64,000 bases of DNA. Source: Derxia lacustris. GTDB taxonomy: Bacteria > Pseudomonadota > Gammaproteobacteria > Burkholderiales > Burkholderiaceae_E. The position numbers and the translations under genes were made by a program. Positions within the stretch are counted from its first letter, which is position 1; every line of letters begins with the position of its first letter. The notes under the pieces were generated by a model. It saw nothing but the letters and a program-made list of their open reading frames with translations, was not told the origin of the DNA and did not search any database. This document shows positions 16,430 to 24,727 of this stretch, one piece after another. The DNA lies in assembly GCF_002105195.1 (NCBI RefSeq), contig NZ_MUHU01000008.1, forward strand, positions 310,001-374,000, written 5' to 3'.

Positions 16430-17137
16430 ATGGAATTGATCCCTGTCGTCGACTTGATGGCCGGAGCCGTGGTGCGCGGCATGCGCGGCGACCGCGCGCG
16501 CTATCGGCCGATCGAATCGGCCCTGTGCGCCGGCAGCGATCCGGCGACGATGGCGGGCAAGCTCGTTTCGCATTGCGCCGCCACCACACTCTACGTGGCA
16601 GACCTCGACGCGATCATGCGGGCTTCACCCCAGTGGAGCGCGCTCGAAAGCCTGCTTGCCGCGCTGCCGCAAACCGTGCGGCTCTGGCTCGACGCCGGCT
16701 TTGCCGATGCCGATCGGGCCGCCGCCGTCATCGCCCGCCTTGCCGGCGCCGATGCCGCATTGCAGCAGCGCGTGATTCCCGTCTTCGGCACCGAATCGCT
16801 CGCCAGCCTGAGCGCCGCCGCCGACTGCCTCGCGCTGCCCGGTGCCGTGCTCTCGCTCGACCGCCGCGCCGGCCACGCGCTCGACCCGGCTGGGCTGCAC
16901 GAGCGGCCCGAGCGCTGGCCCGAGCGCGTGATCGCCATGACGCTCGACCAGGTCGGCGCCGACGCCGGACCCGACCTGGCCGGGATTGCGCGGCTGCGTT
17001 CGCTCAAGCAGGGGCTGTGCCCGTATGGCGCCGGCAGCATCCGCCATGCCGCCGACCTGGATGCCGCCCGCGCGGCCGGCGCGGCGGGCTGGCTGGTGGC
17101 CTCGGCGCTGCACGACGGACGCATTCCGCCCGCGTGA
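16430..17137 (+). CDS. HisA/HisF-related TIM-barrel protein of the C1 cluster
   Basis: A 235-residue protein starting MELIPVVDLMAGAVVRGM, the HisA-type N-terminus with the first catalytic aspartate (VVDL). Later segments are LYVADLDAI, VIAMTLDQVGADAGPDL and YGAGSIRHAADLDAA, matching barrel strands with phosphate-binding turns. Histidine genes are absent around it, and H4MPT-using bacteria carry such a HisA-like gene in their C1 clusters, so a cofactor role is more likely than histidine synthesis. The reaction is unknown. AGAAGG precedes the ATG and lies inside the first codons of divergent mfnD. It opens the long operon through mxaL. Confidence 0.8.
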   Translation: MELIPVVDLMAGAVVRGMRGDRARYRPIESALCAGSDPATMAGKLVSHCAATTLYVADLDAIMRASPQWSALESLLAALPQTVRLWLDAGFADADRAAAVIARLAGADAALQQRVIPVFGTESLASLSAAADCLALPGAVLSLDRRAGHALDPAGLHERPERWPERVIAMTLDQVGADAGPDLAGIARLRSLKQGLCPYGAGSIRHAADLDAARAAGAAGWLVASALHDGRIPPA

Positions 17138-17275
17138 CACTCTGCCCCGCGCGCAACGCAGTGTGTCGCCGCCCGGCCGACGGACGGCGCGCGCGACGCT
17201 GCCGTCGATGGCCAGCGGCGCCCAGGCTCAGGGTTCCCGAGCAATGGCATATGCCTTGCGTTTGAGCCGCTCGCC

Positions 17276-18640
17276 ATGACCAAAAACGCTATCGATTCCG
17301 CCTCCGACCGCGCTGCGCGCGACTGGACCTGTCCCTTCTGCTCGCTGCTCTGCGACGGGCTTGCGCTGGCGCCGGCCGACGCTGCCTGGACGCTGGAAGG
17401 CAGCGACTGTCCGCGCGCGCTTGCGGCGCTGCGGCATTTCGCGCCGGCTGCAAAGCCTTGCACGCCGGCCTGCCTCATCGACGGCCAGCCGGCCAGCCTC
17501 GATGCCGCCATCGCCGCCGCCGCCGAACGCCTCGCACGCTGGAAGCTGCCGCTCTACGGTGGCCTCGCCACCGACGTGGCCGGCGCGCGCGCGCTGTACC
17601 GGCTGCTCAACCGCAGCGGCGGCGTGGCCGACCATGCCAACGGCGAGGCGCTCGCGACCGGCCTGCGCGCGCTGCAGGATCGCGGCGCCTTCTACACCAC
17701 GCTGGCCGAGATCAAGGCGCATGCCGATCTCATCGTCTGCCTCGGCACGCGGCCCGACGACCACTATCCCGAGTTCTTCGCGCGCTGCGGCGCCGACGCG
17801 CCGGGCGCTTTCGTCGAGACGCGCGAAGTAGTGGCGGTGGCGCTGCCGGCCGAGCAGGGCAGCGCGCCCATCGCGGCGCGTGGCGCCAGCATCGTGCCGG
17901 TCGCCACCGGCGCCGATCTGCATGCCACGGTCGCGGCGCTGACTGCGCTGTGCGCCGGCCGCAAGCTCGCGCGCCCGGCCGATCCGGCGCTCGCGGCCCT
18001 GGCCGAACGCCTGCGCGCCGCGCGCTACGCCGTGCTGGTCTGGGAGCCGGGCAGCGTCGCGCGCCACGGCTCGCTGGTGGCCGAGGCAGTGCTGCAATGC
18101 GTGGCCACGCTCAATGCCAAGGGCCGCGCGGCGGCCTTTGCGCTCGGCGGCAGCGAGGGCGGCTACACGGTGCAGCAGGCCTTCACCTGGATGTCGGGCC
18201 TGCCGCTGCGCACCGCGCTGCGCGCCGGCCGGCTCGATCACGATCCGCTGCGGCATGGCGGCAATCGCCTGCTCGCCGACGATGCGGTCGACGGCGTGCT
18301 CTGGGTCTCGTCCTTCGGCCCCACGCCGGCCTTGCCTGGCGCCGCCGCCGCGCCGGCCGTCATCGATACCCGCGCCACCGAGCCGCCCGATCCCGTGCCA
18401 CCGCTGCCGGCCATCGTGCTCGGCCATCCGGCCCAGGCCGGCGCGCTCGCGGATCGGTCCGACTGCGTGTTCATCCCGGTCGCCACGCCGGGCATCGGCG
18501 CGCCCGGCCATCTGTTCCGCACCGAGGGCAGCGTGCTGATTCCGCTCGCGGCCATCGACGCCGACGGCCTGCCCACGGTCGCCGACGTGGCTGCGCGCAT
18601 CGCGGCCGCCTTCCCGCAAACCACCGGAGCCGCAGCATGA
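17276..18640 (+). CDS. fhcB: Formyltransferase/hydrolase complex subunit B
   Basis: A 454-residue homologue of formylmethanofuran dehydrogenase subunit B. It keeps the N-terminal cysteine motif CPFCSLLC with a fourth cysteine in GSDCPRA, but the region corresponding to the molybdopterin/tungstopterin active site reads ADHANGEALATGLRAL and shows no cysteine. That fits the bacterial Fhc complex, in which this subunit no longer does redox chemistry and formyl-methylofuran is hydrolysed instead of oxidised. It overlaps fhcA by 4 nt. The 138-nt gap before it shows no terminator or clear promoter. Confidence 0.93.
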   Translation: MTKNAIDSASDRAARDWTCPFCSLLCDGLALAPADAAWTLEGSDCPRALAALRHFAPAAKPCTPACLIDGQPASLDAAIAAAAERLARWKLPLYGGLATDVAGARALYRLLNRSGGVADHANGEALATGLRALQDRGAFYTTLAEIKAHADLIVCLGTRPDDHYPEFFARCGADAPGAFVETREVVAVALPAEQGSAPIAARGASIVPVATGADLHATVAALTALCAGRKLARPADPALAALAERLRAARYAVLVWEPGSVARHGSLVAEAVLQCVATLNAKGRAAAFALGGSEGGYTVQQAFTWMSGLPLRTALRAGRLDHDPLRHGGNRLLADDAVDGVLWVSSFGPTPALPGAAAAPAVIDTRATEPPDPVPPLPAIVLGHPAQAGALADRSDCVFIPVATPGIGAPGHLFRTEGSVLIPLAAIDADGLPTVADVAARIAAAFPQTTGAAA

Positions 18641-20331
18641 CCACCCTGCGCATCAAGGGCGGCAAGCTCTACGACCCCGCCAACCGCATCGACGGCGAAG
18701 TGCGCGACCTGTATGTGCGCGACGGCCGCATCGTGGCGCCCGACCCCAACGCCCGCATCACGCGCGAGATCGACGCGACCGGCATGGTCGTGATGGCCGG
18801 CGGCATCGACATGCACACCCACATCGGCGGCGGCAAGGTCAACCTCGCCCGCATGCTGCTGCCCGAGGATCACCGCGCCGGCAATGCCCGCGCCGCCGAC
18901 GCCATCGGCGCCAGCGCGCCCGACTTTGCCGACGCGCTGGCCAGTTGCGGCACTTGCACGCCGGGCACGCTGGCCACCGGCTACCGCTATGTCGAGATGG
19001 GCTACACCAGCGCCTTCGAGCCGGCGATGGCGGCGCACAACGCGCGCCATGCCCACATGGAGATGGGCGATGTGCCCATCCTCGACCACGGCGCCTACGT
19101 GATGCTCGGCAACGACGACGTGTTCCTCAGCATGCTGGCCGAGGGCGAGGAGTTCGCGCGCATCCGCGACTACGTGGGCTGGAGCCTGAATGCGCACAAG
19201 GCCATGGGCGTGAAGGTGGTGAACCCGGGCGGCATCTCGGCCTTCAAGTTCAACCAGCGCAAGCTCGATGTGGACGAGGAGCATGCGCACTACCGCATCA
19301 CGCCGCGCAATGTCGTGCACACGCTTGCACGCGCGATCCAGGAGCTGGGCGTCGCGCATCCGCTGCACATCCACGGCAGCAATCTGGGCGTGCCGGGCAA
19401 CATCGCCAGCACGCTCGCCACCATCGAGGCGCTCGAAGGCCTGCCGGCCCATCTCACGCACATCCAGTTCCACAGCTACACCAAGGACGGGCCGAAGAAG
19501 TTCGGCTCCGGCGCGGCCCAGCTGATCGAGATGCTCAAGCGCCATCCGGCGGTGTCGATCGATGTGGGCCAGATCATGTTCGGCCAGACCGTCACCGCCT
19601 CGGGCGACACGATGCGGCAGTTTGCCAATGCCGGCGTGGCGCATCCGCGCAAATGGGTCGGCGCCGATCTTGAGTGCGACGCCGGCTGCGGCGTGGTGCC
19701 GTTCAAGTACCGCGAGCAGAGCTATGTGAATGCGCTGCAATGGGCCATCGGGCTGGAAATCTTCCTGACCATGGACGACCCGTGGCGCGTGGTGCTGACC
19801 ACCGACCATCCCAATGGCGCGCCGTTCACCAGCTATCCGCATCTGATCCGGCTGCTGATGGATCGCAGCTTCCGCGACGAGCAGATTGCGCGGCTTGGCG
19901 CCGATGCCGCCGACGGGCTGGCGCTCAAGTCGATCGCGCGCGAATTCACGCTCTACGACATCGCGGTGATGACGCGCGCCGGCCCGGCCAAGCTGCTGGG
20001 CCTGACCGACCGCGGCCAGCTCGGCGAAGGCGCGGCGGCCGACATCGCCATCTACCGCGACGACGCCAACCGCGAAGCCATGTTCACCAGCCCGGCCTGG
20101 GTGCTGAAGGACGGCGCGGTGGTGGCGCAGGACGGCCGCATCGTCGCCGCGCCGACCGGCGGCGTGCATTTCGTCGAGCCCGAATTCGATGCCGGCATCG
20201 AGAGCTATCTGGGCAAGTACGCGCGCTTCCGCTCGACCGGACTGAACCACGCCACCATCGGCCGCGACGAGCTCTGCGCCTGCGGCAACGGCGGCAGCCT
20301 GCTGCCGCATGCCTGCAAGGTGGCCTCGTGA
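18637..20331 (+). CDS. fhcA: Formyltransferase/hydrolase complex subunit A (amidohydrolase)
   Basis: A 564-residue amidohydrolase that releases formate from formyl-methylofuran. It has the metal-binding GGIDMHTHIGGGKVNLAR near residue 52, HIHGSNLGVPGN near residue 246 and TTDHPNGAPFTSYPHLIR near residue 390, all expected metal or active-site segments of FwdA/FhcA. The length equals that of the family. The ATG overlaps the fhcB stop (ATGA), and the final GTGA couples it to fhcD. Formate release is the last step of H4MPT-dependent formaldehyde oxidation. Confidence 0.96.
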   Translation: MTTLRIKGGKLYDPANRIDGEVRDLYVRDGRIVAPDPNARITREIDATGMVVMAGGIDMHTHIGGGKVNLARMLLPEDHRAGNARAADAIGASAPDFADALASCGTCTPGTLATGYRYVEMGYTSAFEPAMAAHNARHAHMEMGDVPILDHGAYVMLGNDDVFLSMLAEGEEFARIRDYVGWSLNAHKAMGVKVVNPGGISAFKFNQRKLDVDEEHAHYRITPRNVVHTLARAIQELGVAHPLHIHGSNLGVPGNIASTLATIEALEGLPAHLTHIQFHSYTKDGPKKFGSGAAQLIEMLKRHPAVSIDVGQIMFGQTVTASGDTMRQFANAGVAHPRKWVGADLECDAGCGVVPFKYREQSYVNALQWAIGLEIFLTMDDPWRVVLTTDHPNGAPFTSYPHLIRLLMDRSFRDEQIARLGADAADGLALKSIAREFTLYDIAVMTRAGPAKLLGLTDRGQLGEGAAADIAIYRDDANREAMFTSPAWVLKDGAVVAQDGRIVAAPTGGVHFVEPEFDAGIESYLGKYARFRSTGLNHATIGRDELCACGNGGSLLPHACKVAS

Positions 20332-21263
20332 GCGCATCGACCCCCAACATGCAAACCAGCGACATCCAGATCGACGACACCTTCGCCGAAGCATTCCCCA
20401 TGCGCGTCACGCGCGTGATCGTCACCGCGCACAACGCGCGCTGGGCGGGCATCGCCGGCACGACCATGACCGGCTTTGCCACCAGCGTGATCGGCTGCGG
20501 CTGCGAGGCCGGCATCGAGCGCGAGCTGACGCCCGACGAAACCCCCGACGGCCGGCCCGGCGTGGCGGTGCTCATCTTTGCGATGTCGAGCAAGGACCTG
20601 CTCAAGCAGCTCGGGCTGCGCGTGGGGCAATGCATCCTCACCTGCCCGACGACGGCCATCTACGCCGGCATCCACGACGGCGATCCGATCGCGCTCGGCA
20701 AGAACCTGCGCTTCTTCGGCGACGGCTGGCAGATCGCCAAGATGATCGACGGCCGGCGCTACTGGCGCGTGCCGGTGATGGATGGCGAGTTCGTGGCCGA
20801 GGACACGACCGGCATGCTGCGCGGCGTGGGCGGCGGCAATCTGCTGCTGCTGGCGCGCGATACCGATGCCGCACTCGGCGCGGCCGAAGCCGCCGTCGCG
20901 GCGATGCGCGCCGTGCCCAACGTCATCATGCCGTTCCCGGGCGGCGTGGTGCGCTCGGGCTCCAAGGTGGGCAGCAAGTACCCGGCCGCCAGCGCCTCGA
21001 CCAACGACGCCTTCTGCCCGAGCCTTTTCAACCTCACGAAGCGCAGCGACCTCGACGCCGACACCGGCTGCGTGATGGAGATCGTGATCGACGGAATCAC
21101 CGACACCGACGTCGGCAACGCGATGCGTGCCGGCATGCAGGCCATCCTCGCGCGCGGCGCGGCGGCCGGTTGCACGCGCATCTCGGCCGGCAATTACGGC
21201 GGCAAGCTCGGGCCTTATCACTTTCATCTGCGCCGGCTGCTCGGCGAAGGAGCGTCGGCATGA
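20328..21263 (+). CDS. fhcD: Formylmethanofuran:H4MPT formyltransferase (complex subunit D)
   Basis: A 311-residue Ftr-family enzyme that moves the formyl group from H4MPT to methylofuran. Typical segments are VTAHNARWAGIAGTTMTGFA, CPTTAIYAG, NVIMPFPGGVVRSGSKVGSK near residue 200 and the C-terminal SAGNYGGKLGPYHFHLR. The GTG at 20328 gives a 4-nt overlap with fhcA; an in-frame ATG at 20349 is possible and would remove seven residues. It is followed by fhcC with an ATGA overlap. Confidence 0.96.
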   Translation: MSASTPNMQTSDIQIDDTFAEAFPMRVTRVIVTAHNARWAGIAGTTMTGFATSVIGCGCEAGIERELTPDETPDGRPGVAVLIFAMSSKDLLKQLGLRVGQCILTCPTTAIYAGIHDGDPIALGKNLRFFGDGWQIAKMIDGRRYWRVPVMDGEFVAEDTTGMLRGVGGGNLLLLARDTDAALGAAEAAVAAMRAVPNVIMPFPGGVVRSGSKVGSKYPAASASTNDAFCPSLFNLTKRSDLDADTGCVMEIVIDGITDTDVGNAMRAGMQAILARGAAAGCTRISAGNYGGKLGPYHFHLRRLLGEGASA

Positions 21264-22075
21264 GCGCCCTGCGTCTGCAACTGCGCACCGCGCCGCGCTT
21301 TCGCGTGAGCCTGGAAGGCGTGCTGCCTGCCGCCGATCTCGATGCGCTTGCGCTTGGCAAGCTGCCGGTGCTGCACGGCCACGAGACGGTTGCGCTCGGC
21401 GAGCTGTTCCGCATCGATGAAGTGGAAGCGCGCGACGCCGTGCCGGCGCTGCTGTTCCAGGGCGATCTGAGCCGCTTCGACCGGCTCGGCGCGCGGCTCG
21501 CGGCCGGGCGCATTTCGGTCGAGGGCGACGCCGGCGATTACGTCGGCCTGCAAATGACCGGCGGCGCCATCGAGCTCGACGGCTCGGCCGGCCTGCTGCT
21601 CGGCTGCGAGATGGCCGGCGGGCGCATCGACGTGGCCGCCAATGTCGGCGACTACGCGGCCGGCGCCTTGCCCGGCAGCATGGACGGCATGCGCGGCGGC
21701 GAGATCGTGATCGGCGGCAATGCCGGCGAGCGGCTGGCCGACCGCATGCGGCGCGGCACGGTCACCGTGCATGGCGATGCCGGCGCGTTCTGCGCATCGC
21801 GGATGGTGGCCGGCACGCTGGCGCTCGGCGGTCATGTGGGCGCGCATTGCGGCTATGGTCAGCGGCGCGGCAGCCTGGTGTTTGCCGGCGCCCGGCCGGC
21901 CGTGCCCGACACCTTCGTGCCGGCCGAGTACGACCATCGCGTGATCTGGCAACTGCTGGCGCGCAGCCTTGCGAAGCGTGGCGGCGTGTTCGCCGGTCTT
22001 GCGGCGCGCAAGCCCGCGCGCCATGCCGGCGATGTGGCGGCCGGTGGCAAGGGCGAGTGGTGGATCGCCGGCTGA
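21260..22075 (+). CDS. fhcC: Formyltransferase/hydrolase complex subunit C
   Basis: A 271-residue structural subunit of the Fhc complex, homologous to FwdC and to the C-terminal domain of glutamate synthase. The central part is a series of imperfect GxxGxxxGxxMxGG-type repeats (EGDAGDYVGLQMTGG, DGSAGLLLGCEMAGG, GGNAGERLADRMRRG, GGHVGAHCGYGQRRG) that form a right-handed beta-helix. It closes the fhcBADC block. The following 163-nt gap shows no obvious hairpin with a T-run, so transcription may continue into the fae paralogue. Confidence 0.94.
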   Translation: MSALRLQLRTAPRFRVSLEGVLPAADLDALALGKLPVLHGHETVALGELFRIDEVEARDAVPALLFQGDLSRFDRLGARLAAGRISVEGDAGDYVGLQMTGGAIELDGSAGLLLGCEMAGGRIDVAANVGDYAAGALPGSMDGMRGGEIVIGGNAGERLADRMRRGTVTVHGDAGAFCASRMVAGTLALGGHVGAHCGYGQRRGSLVFAGARPAVPDTFVPAEYDHRVIWQLLARSLAKRGGVFAGLAARKPARHAGDVAAGGKGEWWIAG

Positions 22076-22238
22076 CCGGCGCGTGCGATCCGGCCGTCGC
22101 CCGCGTCGCCTGCGGACAGCCGCATGACGCAAGCGATCCGCCCCGGCCCGCTGCTGCGCGGCAGACTCGCGCGGCAAGTTCTTCGATTCCAACCTGCGCC
22201 CGGCGCGCAACCCGTTCAACCCACGACCTGACTAGCTC

Positions 22239-22769
22239 ATGAGCAACTACGTTTTCCACGCTGGCGAAGCCACCGTCCTGGCCGCCGAAGGCCAGTTCAC
22301 CGACGCGATGCCGGAAATTTTGATCGGCCGCACCGACGGCCCGGTGGGCGCCGCGTTCGCGAACATGATGGCCCAGACCAAGGGCCATACCGCCATGTTC
22401 GCCATCCGCGCCTGCAATCAGCTCGTGCGTCCGGCGACCATCATGGTTCCCAAGGTCACGCTGCGCGACATGGTCAATATCGAGCTGTTCGGCGGCGTGG
22501 TGCAGTCGGCCACGGCCGATGCCGTCGTCGATCTGCTGATCGAAGGCGTCATCCCCAAGGAAGAGGCCAACAACCTCTGCATCATCAGTCTGGTGTGGAT
22601 CGATCCGCGCTGCGCGACCGACCCCAATCTCGACAAGAAGGACATGTACCGCACCAACTACGAGGCGACCAAGCTGGCCATCAAGCGCGCGCTCGCCAAC
22701 GAGCCGAGCGTGGATGAGCTGATCGCCAACCGTCACAGCATCAAGCACGACATGGACGACTGGAGCTGA
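22239..22769 (+). CDS. fae2: Fae paralogue lacking the catalytic histidine
   Basis: A 176-residue protein related to formaldehyde-activating enzyme: MPEILIGRTDGPVGAAFANMMAQTKGHTAMFAI, ATIMVPKVTLRD and NYEATKLAIKRALANEPSV match the Fae fold. The position equivalent to the catalytic His22 of Fae is Met24 here, and the family segment [10 protein letters not shown] is AQTKGHTAMF. It also carries an insertion IDPRCATDPNLDKKDM. Paralogues of this kind occur in many methylotrophs, and formaldehyde sensing or regulation has been proposed for some. A direct Fae activity is doubtful. It lies 23 nt before pabBC. Confidence 0.88.
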   Translation: MSNYVFHAGEATVLAAEGQFTDAMPEILIGRTDGPVGAAFANMMAQTKGHTAMFAIRACNQLVRPATIMVPKVTLRDMVNIELFGGVVQSATADAVVDLLIEGVIPKEEANNLCIISLVWIDPRCATDPNLDKKDMYRTNYEATKLAIKRALANEPSVDELIANRHSIKHDMDDWS

Positions 22770-22792
22770 GCAGCTCCGGCGAGGGAGGCGCG

Positions 22793-24727
22793 ATGAACAG
22801 CTTTGTACTGCTCGACGATGCCCGCGCGACGGCCGACAGCCCGAGCAGCCGGCTCTACACCGGCTATGTGCGCGAGCACCGCTGCACCGACCCGGCCACG
22901 CTCGACGCCGCATGGGCCGCCGTCGCGGCCGACCAGCGCGACGGCCTGCATGCGGTGCTGCTCGGCGACTACGAGTGGGGCGCCAAGCTGCTCAAGGCCG
23001 GCACCCAGCACCTCGCGCCCGACGACGCGAGCGCGCTGCGCGTGCTGATGTTCGAGCGCGTCGAGCACCTCGCCAAGCCCGAAGTCGATGCCTGGCTCGC
23101 CGCCGCCGAACAGCGCGCCGAGCCGGTACCGGCCGGCATCCTGGAGCCGCGCGCGAGCGTCAACCAGGCCGAATTCACCGGCGCCATCAACCGCATCCAT
23201 GCGGCGATCCGCGCCGGCGACACCTATCAGGTGAACTACACCTACCGGCTCGATTTCCAGGCCTTCGGCTCGCCGGTGGCGCTGTACCGGCGGCTGCGGG
23301 CGCGCCAGCCGGTCGCCTTCGGCGCCTTCATCGCGCTGCCGCCGGGCGAGGGCACGACCCACATCCTGTCGCTGTCGCCCGAGCTGTTCGTGCGCAAGAG
23401 CGGCGAGCAGATCACCGCGCGACCCATGAAGGGCACGGCGGCGCGCATCTCGACGCCCGAGGGCGACAGTGAGGCCGCGCGCATGCTGGCCATCGACGTG
23501 AAGAACCGCGCCGAGAACCTGATGATCGTGGACCTGCTGCGCAACGACATCGGCCGTATCGCCGTCACCGGCAGCGTGCGCGTGCCGGCGCTGTTCAGCA
23601 TCGAGCCCTACACCACGCTGTTCCAGATGACCTCCACCATCGAGGCGCGGCTGCGCGAGGACGTGGACATGCCGACGCTGCTGCGCGCGCTGTTTCCGTG
23701 CGGCTCGATCACCGGCGCGCCCAAGCACCACACGATGGAGCTGATCGCCGAGTTCGAGAGCACGCCGCGCGGGCTTTACACCGGCGCCATCGGCTGGATC
23801 GATGCCGCCGGGCCGGGCGCGCTGGTCGGCGATTTCTGCTTCTCGGTGGCGATCCGCACGCTCACGCTGGGCGCGGCGAAGGCCGGCTTGCGGCCGGGCC
23901 GGCTGGGCGTCGGCGCCGGCATCGTGATGGACAGCGTCGCCGAGCAGGAATGGGATGAATGCGCGCTCAAGGCGCGCTTTCTCACCGCGCTCGATACCGG
24001 CCTCGGCCTCATCGAGACGATGGCCGCGACGCCTGCCGGCGTGATGTGGCTCGACCGCCATCTGGCGCGGCTCGCGCGCAGCGCCGGCGAGCTCGGCTTC
24101 GCCTGCGACATCGACGCGATCCGGCGCGCCATCGCCGAGCGGCTGCGCGAGGAATTCAGCCGGCCCGCCAGCGAGGACGATCTGGACGACGGCTGGGCGC
24201 CGGCCGGCAGCAAGCGCCGCCTGCGGCTGGAGCTGAGCCGCGACGGCCGCATCGCCATCACCGTCGCGCCGCTGGCCGATCTGGGCCCGGGCCCGGTGCG
24301 CGTGCTGCTAGCGGCCGATCCGGTCGACCGCGCCGATCTCTTCCTGCGCCACAAGACCACGCTGCGCGGCCGCTATGACCGCGCCATCCGCCGCGCCGAG
24401 GCGGAAGAAGCCTTCGACATGCTGTTTTTCGACGGCGAGGGCTTTCTCACCGAGGGCGCGCGCAGCAATGTCTTCGTCTGCATCGACGGCCAGTGGCTCA
24501 CGCCGCCGCTCGAAGGCGGCGTGCTGCCGGGCGTGATGCGCTCGGTGCTGATGGACGATCCGGGCCTCGCGGCCAGCGAGCGCCGCATCCATCGCGATGA
24601 GCTGGCCGGCGCCAGCGCCATCCTCGTCTGCAACGCGCTGCGCGGCGTGCTGCCGGCGGTCATCGCGCACTGCGCGTCCACCAAGGATCAGGCGGTGCCC
24701 ACATGGCAGGCGACACGGTTGCATTGA
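22793..24727 (+). CDS. pabBC: Fused aminodeoxychorismate synthase component I / aminodeoxychorismate lyase
   Basis: A 644-residue fusion. Residues 1 to about 400 are the chorismate-binding PabB domain, with AGDTYQVNYTYRL, RPMKGTAAR, DLLRNDIGRI, FPCGSITGAPK and GVGAGIVMDS. Residues about 400-640 are a PLP-dependent PabC lyase, with the lysine segment RHKTTLRGRYDRA, FFDGEGFLTEGARSNVF and PPLEGGVLPGVMR. The protein makes 4-aminobenzoate from chorismate, with glutamine amidotransferase PabA encoded elsewhere. H4MPT synthesis also consumes 4-aminobenzoate, which explains its place here. A GAGGGAGG ribosome-binding site precedes the ATG. Its 3' end overlaps mxaR by 25 nt. Confidence 0.92.
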   Translation: MNSFVLLDDARATADSPSSRLYTGYVREHRCTDPATLDAAWAAVAADQRDGLHAVLLGDYEWGAKLLKAGTQHLAPDDASALRVLMFERVEHLAKPEVDAWLAAAEQRAEPVPAGILEPRASVNQAEFTGAINRIHAAIRAGDTYQVNYTYRLDFQAFGSPVALYRRLRARQPVAFGAFIALPPGEGTTHILSLSPELFVRKSGEQITARPMKGTAARISTPEGDSEAARMLAIDVKNRAENLMIVDLLRNDIGRIAVTGSVRVPALFSIEPYTTLFQMTSTIEARLREDVDMPTLLRALFPCGSITGAPKHHTMELIAEFESTPRGLYTGAIGWIDAAGPGALVGDFCFSVAIRTLTLGAAKAGLRPGRLGVGAGIVMDSVAEQEWDECALKARFLTALDTGLGLIETMAATPAGVMWLDRHLARLARSAGELGFACDIDAIRRAIAERLREEFSRPASEDDLDDGWAPAGSKRRLRLELSRDGRIAITVAPLADLGPGPVRVLLAADPVDRADLFLRHKTTLRGRYDRAIRRAEAEEAFDMLFFDGEGFLTEGARSNVFVCIDGQWLTPPLEGGVLPGVMRSVLMDDPGLAASERRIHRDELAGASAILVCNALRGVLPAVIAHCASTKDQAVPTWQATRLH

